Positions 1 through 8,482 of a stretch of DNA of 64,000 nt are shown here, one piece after another. Numbering within the stretch: the first letter of the stretch is position 1; each line of letters opens with the position of its first letter. Location: the NCBI GenBank assembly GCA_964430855.1, contig CAYSHC010000003.1, positions 1 to 64,000 on the forward strand, given 5' to 3'. The stretch comes from JAEZDP01 sp964430855. Lineage in GTDB: Bacteria; Acidobacteriota; Vicinamibacteria; Vicinamibacterales; Vicinamibacteraceae. The notes below the pieces were generated by a model. The model did no database searches. It had not been told where the DNA came from and saw nothing but the letters and a program-made list of their open reading frames with translations. The position numbers and the translations under genes were made by a program.

Positions 1-322
1 TCGATTGCGCTCTTCGGGCTCTACCAGGCGATCTTCATGGCGAACGCCGGCGGCGCCTGGGACAACGCGAAGAAGATCGTCGAGGTCGAGCTGCTGGAGA
101 AGGGGACGGCGCTGCACGCCGCNNNNNNNNNNGACCATGAACCCCGTGATCAAGTTCACGACGCTGTTCGGCCTGCTCGCGGTGGAGCTCGGCGTGACGA
201 TGACGGCCGATCACGGGCCGCTGGCCAGCACGGTGCTGGCCGCGGTCTTCTTCGTCGTGTCGCTCGTGTTCGCGTGGCGCTCGTTCTACGCGATGAGCAT
301 CAGCGCGGCGCAGGGCCGCTGA
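1..322 (+). CDS. hppA: Membrane-bound pyrophosphatase, 3' end, interrupted by gap
   Basis: This is the C-terminal end of an ion-pumping membrane pyrophosphatase, which couples PPi hydrolysis to H+ or Na+ transport. Before the gap the frame reads GGAWDNAKK, a family hallmark. After the gap it reads MNPVIKFTTLFGLLAVEL followed by a last hydrophobic helix, then stops at 320-322. The two halves are in different frames (codons start at 1 and at 134), so the 10-N run does not reflect the true gap length, which must be a multiple of three. From the family I expect roughly 15-20 residues missing, including the GDTVGDPFKDTSG catalytic loop. The gene also runs off the left edge. Confidence 0.88.
   Translation, partial: RLRSSGSTRRSSWRTPAAPGTTRRRSSRSSCWRRGRRCTPXXXXTMNPVIKFTTLFGLLAVELGVTMTADHGPLASTVLAAVFFVVSLVFAWRSFYAMSISAAQGR
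123..132. other. Assembly gap (10 N) inside hppA
   Basis: Ten N bases join two contigs inside the pyrophosphatase gene. The coding frame changes across them, so 10 is a placeholder length. Confidence 0.95.
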
Positions 323-335
323 GCGCGGCCGGGCA

Positions 336-1157
336 TTACGCCGCGGTCGCCACGCTCGGGAGGCTCACCTCGCGACGGGTGCCGGGCTTCGCGCAGACGA
401 TCGGCAGCGCGTGCATCTTCGCGGCGGTACGCGAGAGCAGCGCCTGGAACCGCTCGCTGGGCTCGCTCGCGTCGAAGCGCAGGATCTCCATCATGCAGTC
501 GTACTGCGGGTCGAAGTACGAGGGCAGCTCGACACCCGCGAACGACAGCGAGCGGCCGCCGAGGCGGCGCAGCATCCGTGACGACGCGTGGCGGACGGTG
601 GCCGTCGTGAGGGCGATGGCGCCGCCGGCGTGCGCGGCGAGCGCGAAGGTCGAGAGGGCGGTCTCGAGGGCATCCGAGCTGCCGCGATGCTCCTTGGCCA
701 CCGCCCAGCCGCCGACCTCGGCAAACCCGATCCCGCGGCGCGCGGCCAGGGCCATCTCGTCTTCGATGGCCGCCCGCAGCGTCGCACGCCACGACGGGTC
801 CTGGGCAAGGGCCGACGTCCAGACGCCGAGCGCCGTCACCGGCGTGCCGGGCGCGTGCACGTGATACCGGGCGGCGCCCACGACCTCGCCGTTCGGGCGG
901 ATCTGGATGACGTGCCAGCTCTGCGCGTCGGCGGCCTGCACGTGGCGGCCGTCAGGCGTGATCTGGGCGGACGTGATGGCGCCGTCCTCGAGGTACGCAC
1001 GCGCCCGAAGGCGCTGGACGCCGGCAAGCAGGTGCGCGTGGCCAGGCGCATCCACGGAGACGTCAGAGAACGTCCCCGGGACCACGGCGGCTGACGGCGC
1101 GAGGAGGACGGTCAGCGAGGTGGGGAGCGAGGTCCGGTTCGGCGCAGTGAGCAGCAT
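336..1157 (-). CDS. GNAT-like acyltransferase, possible N-acyl amino acid synthase type
   Basis: A 273-residue cytosolic protein without a signal peptide. The centre (EVGGWAVA, then an Ala-rich helix) and the C-terminal motif FDPQYDCMMEILRFD resemble the GNAT fold of acyl-transferring synthases of the FeeM or exosortase-associated kind, from memory only. The start at 1157 is preceded by AAGGAACTGA at proper spacing. It converges on hppA with 13 bases between stops. No acyl carrier protein or exosortase gene is adjacent, so substrate and product are unknown. It could equally be an ordinary acetyltransferase. Confidence 0.5.
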   Translation of the reverse strand: MLLTAPNRTSLPTSLTVLLAPSAAVVPGTFSDVSVDAPGHAHLLAGVQRLRARAYLEDGAITSAQITPDGRHVQAADAQSWHVIQIRPNGEVVGAARYHVHAPGTPVTALGVWTSALAQDPSWRATLRAAIEDEMALAARRGIGFAEVGGWAVAKEHRGSSDALETALSTFALAAHAGGAIALTTATVRHASSRMLRRLGGRSLSFAGVELPSYFDPQYDCMMEILRFDASEPSERFQALLSRTAAKMHALPIVCAKPGTRREVSLPSVATAA

Positions 1158-1620
1158 GAGTTCAGTTCCTTGATGTCTTGCTTCCGAGGCGGCCGCGGTG
1201 AACGCTTGCCTCGGCTCGTTGCTGCCCCCCTCTAGTGCAATCGAGCGGCCACCCTGCGCACGTGCCGCGCCAGCGCGATGCCGGGCCCGCGCATGGCACG
1301 ACGCGGCGCCGACGATCGCGGGAAACTGGCGGAATGTCGCAAGAAATCGGTGGTTCGCGAGGTCGCGTCGAGAGGTGTCAGGAGAGACGCGATCGCCGAG
1401 CGTGCGCCTCGATCAGCAGCCGTCCGAGAGGCCTGACCACTGGAGAATTACCGATCTGTAAGGCCCGGGAACGATTCTGCTGCGGAGGTAGAACAACGGA
1501 CGTGCCGGACGCCGTCGAGACGGCGCCTGCGGTGGCTCATGCCGACGCGGCGAGGCTGCGTCGGCGCGGTGCGGAGCTACCATGAGAGCCCATGTCCGCA
1601 CCCGTTCCGGAGCGCCGTCC
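1158..1620. other. Intergenic region, about 460 bp, divergent
   Basis: This space separates the minus-strand acyltransferase from the plus-strand M20 amidohydrolase. Short open frames here lack ribosome sites and look like GC-driven noise. A small inverted repeat (7-bp arms CGCCGTC/GACGGCG, 1510-1525) and a TACCAT hexamer at 1578-1583 that could be a -10 element are the only structures I see. Confidence 0.5.
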
Positions 1621-2829
1621 ATGACCGACGTCGCCACGCTGAAGGCACGCGCCGCCGCGGCGATCGCCGGGCACGCCACCGAGCTGCACGACCTGTCCGC
1701 GCGCATCCACGCGACGCCGGAGCTCGGCTACGAAGAGCATCGTGCCGCAGCATGGGTGGGCGACGTGCTCGCCGGTGCCGGATTCGACGTCACTCGCGCC
1801 GCCTGCGACCTGCCGACCGCGCTCCTGGCGGAGTGTGGCACGGGCGCGCTGACCATCGGGCTGTGTGCCGAGTACGACGCCCTCCCTGGCATCGGCCACG
1901 CGTGCGGCCACAACCTGATCGCGGCCAGCTCGGTCGGCGCCGCGATAGGCCTGGCGGCCGTGGCCGACGACATCGGCGTCCGCGTCCGCGTGATCGGCAC
2001 GCCGGCCGAAGAGGTGGGAAATGCCGGCGGGAAGGACCTGCTCCTCGAGCGCGGCGCGTTCGACGGCGTGCACGCCGCGATGATGGTGCACCCGGGCCCG
2101 CACGACGTGCTGCGGCCGCCGCTCATCGCGGCCGCCACGTTCGACGTCCACTACACCGGGCGTGCGGCCCACGCCGCGGCCTTCCCGGAGATGGCCATCA
2201 ACGCCGCAGATGCGCTGACCGTGGCGCAGGTGGCCATCGGGCTGCTGCGGCAGCACCTCGAGCAGGGAGACCGCGTGCACGGCATCGTGACGCACGGCGG
2301 CGAGATGCCGAACATCGTGCCGGCCGCCACGTCCGCGCGCTACACGATCAGGTCGACGTCGCTCGAGCGCCTCGAGACGCTGCGCGGCCGCATCCTGCGC
2401 TGCTTCGAGGCCGGCGCCCTGGCCGCGGGCGCGGCGTGGCGCATCGAGGGTGGCGACAGGCCGTACGCGGAGGTCGTCCACGACGGCGACCTCGCTGCGT
2501 TCTACAGGGGCAACGCCGAGGCGCTGGGCCGGCGCTTCGTGGACACGGGGCCAGCGGTCGAGCGCGCCGCGGCGTCCACCGACATGGGCAACGTGTCGCG
2601 GGTCATCCCGGCAATCCACCCGATGATCGGCCTCGGGTGCTTCCCCGTCGTCAATCACCAGCCGGCGTTTGCCGACCACTGCATCGGCAAGGTCGCGGAA
2701 GGGCTCGTGCTCGACGGCGCGACGGCGCTCGCCTGGACGGCCATCGACGCCGCCCTTGCCGACGACGTGCGGCGCCGGCTGCTCGAGCACACGTACGCGG
2801 CACCGCACCGGCGCACGGGCGTGGCCTGA
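1621..2829 (+). CDS. M20 family amidohydrolase / carboxypeptidase
   Basis: A zinc-dependent amidase or peptidase of the M20D (AbgB-like) family that hydrolyses N-acyl or peptide amides. The metal site is clear: AEYDALPGIGHACGHN, then GTPAEE with the catalytic/bridging Glu, MMVHPG, and a C-terminal NHQPAFADH. The dimerisation insert lies between. I chose ATG 1621 (402 aa, GGAG 8 nt upstream). An upstream in-frame ATG at 1582 would add 13 Arg-rich residues. The gene converges with entA, with 18 bases between stops, so it is not part of the siderophore operon. The physiological substrate is unknown. Confidence 0.85.
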   Translation: MTDVATLKARAAAAIAGHATELHDLSARIHATPELGYEEHRAAAWVGDVLAGAGFDVTRAACDLPTALLAECGTGALTIGLCAEYDALPGIGHACGHNLIAASSVGAAIGLAAVADDIGVRVRVIGTPAEEVGNAGGKDLLLERGAFDGVHAAMMVHPGPHDVLRPPLIAAATFDVHYTGRAAHAAAFPEMAINAADALTVAQVAIGLLRQHLEQGDRVHGIVTHGGEMPNIVPAATSARYTIRSTSLERLETLRGRILRCFEAGALAAGAAWRIEGGDRPYAEVVHDGDLAAFYRGNAEALGRRFVDTGPAVERAAASTDMGNVSRVIPAIHPMIGLGCFPVVNHQPAFADHCIGKVAEGLVLDGATALAWTAIDAALADDVRRRLLEHTYAAPHRRTGVA

Positions 2830-2847
2830 GGCGCGCGCCGGCGGCGG

Positions 2848-3636
2848 TCAGCGCAGCGTCGCGCCGCCGTCCACGTACCACTCGGCCATCGTGACGTGGC
2901 GCGCGGCGTCCGAGAGCAGGAACACGACGACCTCGGCGACGTCGCCGGGCTCGGCGAGCCGGCCGAGCGGGATGCCCGTACGGAAGGTGTCGAGGCTCCC
3001 GCGCAGGACGGTCTCCACGCTGCTTCCCTGCGCCCACATGGCTTCCTGCATGGGCGTGCGCGTGGAGCCGGGCGCGACGACGTTGCAGCGGATGCCGTGC
3101 GGCGCGAGCTCGAGGCCGAGGCTCTTGGTGAACATCGTCGCGGCCGCCTTCGACGCCGCGTAGGCCGCCATGCCGTGCCGCGGGATGCCCGCAGCATTCG
3201 AGCTCACCGTCACCAGGCTGCCGCGCCCGCGCGGCGTCATCTTTCGTGCCAGCCCACGCAGGACGAGGAACACGCCCGTGGCATTCACGGCAAGGACGCG
3301 GGCCCACTCCTGCGCCGAGGTCTCCGTGACGAGGCCGACGCCGAGCGCGCCGGCGACGCTGGCGCCAAGCGTGAGCGGCCCCAGCTCGGCCTCGGCACGG
3401 TCGACGGCGCCGGTCACGGCGGCTTCGTCGGTGACGTCGGCCTCCAGCACGAGCCACCGGCCATCGGGATGCTCGCGCCGCAGCCGCGCGTCGAGGCCCC
3501 CCACGTCGCGGTCGAGCACCGCGACCGGTACGCCCTCGCGCAGCAGCCGCCCGACAACGGCATGGCCGATGCCGCTGGCGCCGCCGGTCACCAGGGCGAC
3601 GTCGTCAGGGGCGAAACGGGGCACGTGCGTCGTCAT
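2848..3636 (-). CDS. entA: 2,3-dihydro-2,3-dihydroxybenzoate dehydrogenase
   Basis: A 262-residue short-chain dehydrogenase that oxidises 2,3-dihydro-2,3-dihydroxybenzoate to 2,3-dihydroxybenzoate (DHB) with NAD+. The NAD-binding TGGASGIG (17-24), Asn118, Ser145/146 and YAASK (Tyr159, Lys163) are present. The C-terminal stretch GIPLG...SDAARHVT...VDGGATL follows EntA/DhbA rather than generic SDRs. Its ATG at 3636 overlaps the NRPS stop by four bases (ATGA), which implies translational coupling. It is the last gene of the siderophore operon. Confidence 0.9.
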   Translation of the reverse strand: MTTHVPRFAPDDVALVTGGASGIGHAVVGRLLREGVPVAVLDRDVGGLDARLRREHPDGRWLVLEADVTDEAAVTGAVDRAEAELGPLTLGASVAGALGVGLVTETSAQEWARVLAVNATGVFLVLRGLARKMTPRGRGSLVTVSSNAAGIPRHGMAAYAASKAAATMFTKSLGLELAPHGIRCNVVAPGSTRTPMQEAMWAQGSSVETVLRGSLDTFRTGIPLGRLAEPGDVAEVVVFLLSDAARHVTMAEWYVDGGATLR

Positions 3637-6600
3637 CGCCGCATCCGCTCCTCGAGCGTGGCCGCCACGAGCGGCGCCACCTGCGGTCCGGTCATGTGCG
3701 CGTGGATGGCCGACACGGGAATGACCTCGAGCCCGCCAACGTAGGGCCGCCATTCGTCGGGGCTCGCGCCGTCGACGAGGTGTTCGAGCGTCGCCGTGAA
3801 GTGGAGCATCGGCGCGCGGCACGGCGCGTGCTCGTGGCGACGGACCAGCCTGTTGTTGTGCTCGACGACGCGGACGATCGCCGTCAGCGTGTCGTCAGGC
3901 AGGACGCCGAGCGGGTGGCGTCCGGCGCGCAGGCGCGCGATGACCGGCTCGCGTGTGAGCCGCCCGCCGACGACCTGGGGGTCTTCGCCCGCCATGAGGA
4001 GCAGCGCGCGCAGCGCCGCGCTTTCGTCGGGATCGTCCATGCCGCGCCACCTGTCGCTCGGATAGGCGTCGAGCACCGCGAGCACGCCCACCTCACGGCC
4101 TGCCGCCTCGAGGCGGGCCGCCATCGCCTGCGCGATGATGCCGCCAATCGACCAGCCGAGCAGGTGCATCGGCCCGTCGCCGACGGCGGCCGTGACCAGC
4201 GCGATGTAATCGTCGGCCAGCTCGTCGAGGCTGGCCGGCGGCCGCGTTCCCGCGTCGAGGGCCCGTGCCTGGAGGCCGAGCACCGTCCGTCCCGGCGCGA
4301 GGCGGCGCACGATGCCGTGATAGCACCACGCGAGCCCGCCGGCGGGGTGGACGCACACCAGCGGCGGCTGGTCGGACCCGCCCTCGCGCAGCTGGATCAG
4401 CGGGTGCAGCGACTGCCTGTCGGCGGCGTCAGCGGCGTCGGCCCGGCGCGCCTCGACCCAGCGTGCGAGGCCGGCGACCGTCGGCTGCGTGAATACCGCG
4501 CCGAGGTCCATGTCCACGTCGAGCGTCTCGCGCATCAGGCGCGTCAGCTCCGCCGCACCGAGCGAGTCGCCGCCGAGCGCGAAGAAGTCGTCGTCGGGCG
4601 ACAGCGCGTTGGCGTCCACGTGGACGACCTTCGCCACGCACGCCGCGACCTCGCGTTCGAGCGGGCCCAGCGCCGCACCGCTTCCCGACCTCGGCACGAC
4701 GGGCTTCGGGAGGCGATGGCGATCGAGCTTCCCGTTCGCTGTCGTCGGCCATGTGTCCATCGCGACGAACGTCCACGGCACCATCGCCGCCGGCAGCCGC
4801 TCGGCGAGCACGGCACGCCACGCTGCGACGTCGAGGGCCCCGCCGTCGCGCGTCTGCACGTAGGTGACGAGGCGGCGGTCGCCCGGGTGATCCTCGCGCA
4901 CGACGGTTTCGTTGCGGACGACGGGCAGGTGCGCCGCGATGGCGGCGTCGATCTCGCCGAGCTCGATGCGCTGCCCGCGGATCTTCACCTGGAAGTCGGC
5001 GCGGCCGAGGTACTCCACCGCGCCGTCGGGGCGCCAGCGTGCGATGTCGCCGGTGCGGTACATCCGCTCGCCCTCGACGAACGGGTCGGGGACGAAGCGC
5101 TCGGCCGTCAGGTCGGGACGTCCGAGGTATCCACGGGCGAGCTGCACGCCGGCGAGGCACAGCTCACCCGGGAAGCCCGCGGGCACGAGCCGGTCCTTCG
5201 CGTCGAGCACGTAGAGCCGCGTGTTCCACACCGGCCTGCCGATCGGCACCGGCACCGAGTCGTCGTGGCGCGACGCGTCCCACGCGGTGACATCCACGGC
5301 AGCCTCTGTCGGGCCGTACAGGTTGTGCAGCTCCGCCCGCAGCGTCGCGTGGAAACGGTCACGCAGGCTCGCGGGCAACGCCTCGCCGCTGCAGATGACC
5401 GCGCGCAGCGGCACCTGGCCCGCGCCGGGCTCCTCGAGATACTCGGCCAGCATCGACGGCACGAAGTGCGCGATGGTCGCGCCGCTGCTCCGGAACAGGT
5501 CGCGGAGCGCGGCCGGGTCGCGGTGTGCTCCAGGTGCCGCGACGACGAGGGCGGCGCCGGCCAGGGCCGGCAGGAAGAACTCCCATACGGAGACGTCGAA
5601 CGTCGCCGGCGTCTTCTGCACGATGCGATCGGATGGCCGTACGCCGTAGGCCTCGCGCATCCACAGCAGCCGGTTCACGATCGCGCGGTGCTCGACGACG
5701 ACGCCCTTCGGCTCCCCGGTGGAGCCGGACGTGTAGATGACATACGCCGCGTCGTCGAGCGACGGCCGTTCGGCGTGCGCCTCGCGTCTCCCGCTGTCCA
5801 CAGCGCTCCAGAGATCCACGTCCCCGATGTGCAGGACCGTGTGGCCGTCTGCCGCGAAGCTGCCGCGGGCGACGACGAGCGCCGGCTGCGCGGACGAGAG
5901 GATGCGCCGGGTGCGCTCCAGCGGGTGGTCGAGGTCGAGCGGCAGGTAGGCGGCGCCCATCCTGACGATGGCGTGCAGCGCCACCACCAGCTCCGGCGAC
6001 CGCGGCAGCGCCACGGCGACGACGTGGCCCCGGCGCACGCCGCTGTCGTGCAGCGCCGTCATCAGGCGCGCGGTCGCGCGGTCGAGCGCCGCGTAGTCGA
6101 ACGTGCGGCCGTCGGCGACGAGTGCCGGGCTGGCCGCGTGACGGCGATACGCGTCGTCGAGCAGCGCGGCCAGCGTCACGGCGGGCACGTCGTGCCGCGT
6201 GTCGTTGAACGTCACGAGCAGCTGCTCGCGCTCGGCGTCGGTCACGACGGGGACCTCGGCCAGCGTCGAGGCCGCGGCCGCGCGGGTCAGCCACGCCGCC
6301 AGGCGTGCCGCGTGCGCGTCGAGCGCCTCGGCGGTGTAGAGGAGCGGGTTGGCGTCGATGTCGAGACGCAGCTGCGACAGGCGCGTGTCGGCGCGGGCCG
6401 TCACGTGAAGGTCGTCCACGGGCCCGGTGGCCAGCTCGGTCACGGTGGCCGTGAGGCCGGGCAGCCGAAGCGGCTGGTCGAACGGCAGGACGTTCACCAG
6501 CACGCCGTAGAGCCGCTTGTCGCCTCCGAGGCGCCCGAGCTCGCGGCGCAGGCGTTCGGCACGGTAGCGGCTGTGCCGCCGGGCCTGGCGCATGGTCGCC

Positions 6601-7577
6601 GCGGCGGCCTTCAGCCACTCCGCCACGGGCACGTCCTCGGCCACGCGCAGGCGCACGGGCAGGATGTTCATCACCATCGCCGGCACACGCGCGGCAGGCG
6701 TGCCCATCCGCGCCATGTGCGCCAGGCCGATCGTCACGTCGTCGCTGCTGACGAGTCGCGATACGTACGCGGCGACCAACGCCGCAAGGACGTCCGGCCA
6801 CGGCACGCGCACGCGCTCCGACAGGGCGGCGAGTGCTTCCCGGCCCTCGTCGGGCAGGTCCACGCGGTGCTGGCGGTACCACCCGGCCGTCGTCGGCGTG
6901 CCCGCGGCGAGGCCCTGCACCGGCGGCGCGTCACGCAGCTGCTCGTGCCAGTAGCGCCTGTCGGCCTCGGCGCGCTCGGACGCGAGGTACTCGGCGTCGG
7001 CGTCGAAGACGTCGGCAAGGCCCCCGAACGGCTGCGTGCGAGGTGCCGTGCCGCCGACCGTCTGCGCGTAGAGATCGCACACGCGCTCGGTGAGCATCGC
7101 CGTGCCATAGCCGTCGATGGCGAGGTGATGGATGCGCTGGTACCAGACGTGGTGGTCGTCGGCGAGGACAAACAGCACCTCCGTGGCGAGCGGCATCGTC
7201 GCCGGATCCACCGCGGTCGTGTGGTCGAGATGCATCTGGCGCTGCGCCTCGGCCCACGGGTCGCTGCTGTCGCGGAGGTCCGTGATGCGCAGGTGCGGCG
7301 TGCGGCGCGGCTCGACGACGGCGAGCGGACCGGCGGGGTCGTCGACGACCCGGAGCGCCAGCCCCTCGGCTTCGTCCACGGCCCGGTTGACGGCCAGCGC
7401 GAAGGCGTCGCGGTCGAGCGGGCCGCGCAGGTCGACGTACTGCGCCGTGTTGAAGACGGGGTTGTCGGGTGCAAGCCGCTGCGCGAACCACATGGCGGCC
7501 TGCGCCTCGGTCAGCGGCCGCGGTGTCCGCGCCGCGACGCCTGCTTGCGGGGCCCCGTGGCCCGGCACGTGCGTCAT
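3633..7577 (-). CDS. entF: EntF-like NRPS (condensation-adenylation-thiolation-thioesterase)
   Basis: A 1314-residue single-module synthetase that joins DHB from the aryl carrier protein to an amino acid and releases the product. Condensation domain about 20-440 with HHLAIDG at 150-156; adenylation domain about 470-960 with YTSGSTGEPKG at 615-625; thiolation LGGDSL with Ser1005; thioesterase GWSIG with Ser1143, Asp1170 and probably His1294. The pocket residues read D661, V662, W665, H704, I728, S730, L753, V761, D762, K950, one change from the EntF serine code. Length and layout match EntF (about 1290 aa), not the two-module DhbF. The ATG at 7577 overlaps the carrier gene stop (ATGA), so the long upstream open frame is not coding. 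Confidence 0.93.
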   Translation of the reverse strand: MTHVPGHGAPQAGVAARTPRPLTEAQAAMWFAQRLAPDNPVFNTAQYVDLRGPLDRDAFALAVNRAVDEAEGLALRVVDDPAGPLAVVEPRRTPHLRITDLRDSSDPWAEAQRQMHLDHTTAVDPATMPLATEVLFVLADDHHVWYQRIHHLAIDGYGTAMLTERVCDLYAQTVGGTAPRTQPFGGLADVFDADAEYLASERAEADRRYWHEQLRDAPPVQGLAAGTPTTAGWYRQHRVDLPDEGREALAALSERVRVPWPDVLAALVAAYVSRLVSSDDVTIGLAHMARMGTPAARVPAMVMNILPVRLRVAEDVPVAEWLKAAAATMRQARRHSRYRAERLRRELGRLGGDKRLYGVLVNVLPFDQPLRLPGLTATVTELATGPVDDLHVTARADTRLSQLRLDIDANPLLYTAEALDAHAARLAAWLTRAAAASTLAEVPVVTDAEREQLLVTFNDTRHDVPAVTLAALLDDAYRRHAASPALVADGRTFDYAALDRATARLMTALHDSGVRRGHVVAVALPRSPELVVALHAIVRMGAAYLPLDLDHPLERTRRILSSAQPALVVARGSFAADGHTVLHIGDVDLWSAVDSGRREAHAERPSLDDAAYVIYTSGSTGEPKGVVVEHRAIVNRLLWMREAYGVRPSDRIVQKTPATFDVSVWEFFLPALAGAALVVAAPGAHRDPAALRDLFRSSGATIAHFVPSMLAEYLEEPGAGQVPLRAVICSGEALPASLRDRFHATLRAELHNLYGPTEAAVDVTAWDASRHDDSVPVPIGRPVWNTRLYVLDAKDRLVPAGFPGELCLAGVQLARGYLGRPDLTAERFVPDPFVEGERMYRTGDIARWRPDGAVEYLGRADFQVKIRGQRIELGEIDAAIAAHLPVVRNETVVREDHPGDRRLVTYVQTRDGGALDVAAWRAVLAERLPAAMVPWTFVAMDTWPTTANGKLDRHRLPKPVVPRSGSGAALGPLEREVAACVAKVVHVDANALSPDDDFFALGGDSLGAAELTRLMRETLDVDMDLGAVFTQPTVAGLARWVEARRADAADAADRQSLHPLIQLREGGSDQPPLVCVHPAGGLAWCYHGIVRRLAPGRTVLGLQARALDAGTRPPASLDELADDYIALVTAAVGDGPMHLLGWSIGGIIAQAMAARLEAAGREVGVLAVLDAYPSDRWRGMDDPDESAALRALLLMAGEDPQVVGGRLTREPVIARLRAGRHPLGVLPDDTLTAIVRVVEHNNRLVRRHEHAPCRAPMLHFTATLEHLVDGASPDEWRPYVGGLEVIPVSAIHAHMTGPQVAPLVAATLEERMRR

Positions 7578-7825
7578 GAGCCCGGGCGGCCGCCGGTGTC
7601 GGCCACGCGCAGCGCGTGCCAGTGCGACAGCTGGGGGCGCTCGGCCAGCACGCCGAAGTTCACGGTCCAGCCCTCGTCCTGCCAGCGCTGCACGAGATCC
7701 ATGAGGCGCATCGAGTCGAGGCCGAGGTCGGGCAGGAAGTCGTCGTCGCCGATCTCGTCCTCGGGGATGTCGAGCAGCGCGGCGAGGTCGGCACGCATGC
7801 GCGCCAACAGGTCGGGAGTAGTCAT
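7574..7825 (-). CDS. Free-standing aryl carrier protein
   Basis: An 83-residue carrier protein with the phosphopantetheine site DLGLDSMRL (Ser38). It would hold DHB as a thioester for the NRPS. It resembles the C-terminal carrier domain of EntB/DhbB, but here it is a separate gene three bases after the isochorismatase stop. It needs a 4'-phosphopantetheinyl transferase, and none is encoded in this window. The start is ATG 7825; the stop overlaps the entF ATG. Confidence 0.88.
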   Translation of the reverse strand: MTTPDLLARMRADLAALLDIPEDEIGDDDFLPDLGLDSMRLMDLVQRWQDEGWTVNFGVLAERPQLSHWHALRVADTGGRPGS

Positions 7826-7828
7826 GAC

Positions 7829-8482
7829 TCAGCTCAGGGAAGCGAGGATTGCCGAGGTGCTCAGCGCCACGCCGCAGCACCCGGCCACGTACGCCAGCGC
7901 GCGGTCGTGATGCTCGCGCGTGAAGTCGGCCACCGCGTCCGCCGCGACAAACGGCTCGACGTCGCGCATGAAGGCATCGGCCGCCGTCAGCAGGCAGCCG
8001 ATGTGCGCGAAGACCCCTGTCACGATCAGCTGGTCGCGCCGCTGGGCGCGGAGGCGCGCCTCGAAGTCCGACTTGAGGAACGCGCTGTAGCGCCACTTGG
8101 TCAGCACCACATCCGTCGGCGCGGGCGCCACGGCTGCCACGATGTCGCGGTCCGCCGGGGCGTCGGACATGCCGGCGCCCCACATGTCGGCCTGGAGGCC
8201 GCGCCGCTCGCGCGGCTGACGCCCGGGCTGGGCGGTGAAGTACACGGGCACGCCGTGTGCCCTCGCCGCCTCGACGAGCGACGCCGCGTTGCGCAGGACC
8301 GCCGGCATGGGCGGCGCGTCGGCGGGGAAGGCGCGCACGAAGTAGCCCTGGAGGTCGTGCACGAGCAGCGCCGCGCGCGAGGGTTCGAGCCGCCAGTCCA
8401 CGCGCGGACGCGGGATCTCGTGCTCCTCCGGCAGGTCGTACGACTGGATGGACGGCAACGCCACCTGACTATTCTCCGTCAC
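7829..8482 (-). CDS. entB: Isochorismatase (EntB/DhbB N-terminal domain)
   Basis: A 217-residue isochorismate hydrolase making 2,3-dihydro-2,3-dihydroxybenzoate and pyruvate. Catalytic-site motifs are VHDLQGYF (Asp43), LTKWRYSAF (Lys129) and TGVFAHIGCL, the last diagnostic of EntB-type enzymes. It stops where EntB would continue into its carrier domain, which is encoded by the next gene. The start is GTG at 8482, giving MTENSQVALPSIQSY, which aligns with known N-termini. It overlaps the entE stop by 14 bases. Confidence 0.9.
   Translation of the reverse strand: MTENSQVALPSIQSYDLPEEHEIPRPRVDWRLEPSRAALLVHDLQGYFVRAFPADAPPMPAVLRNAASLVEAARAHGVPVYFTAQPGRQPRERRGLQADMWGAGMSDAPADRDIVAAVAPAPTDVVLTKWRYSAFLKSDFEARLRAQRRDQLIVTGVFAHIGCLLTAADAFMRDVEPFVAADAVADFTREHHDRALAYVAGCCGVALSTSAILASLS

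Noticed and set aside
1198..1585. Short plus-strand frames in the 1158-1620 intergenic region
   Set aside because: No ribosome sites, no recognisable domain, heavy Arg/Ala bias typical of GC-rich noise.
3696..7910. A 1404-codon open frame on the plus strand opposite the NRPS
   Set aside because: High-GC antisense shadow: the minus strand has all NRPS domains with intact motifs, while this frame is low-complexity Arg/Ala/His sequence with no domain.
3633..8183. NRPS start at 8183 (1516 residues)
   Set aside because: The extra 202 N-terminal residues overlap the carrier protein and isochorismatase genes in another frame; ATG 7577 matches EntF length and the ATGA overlap pattern.
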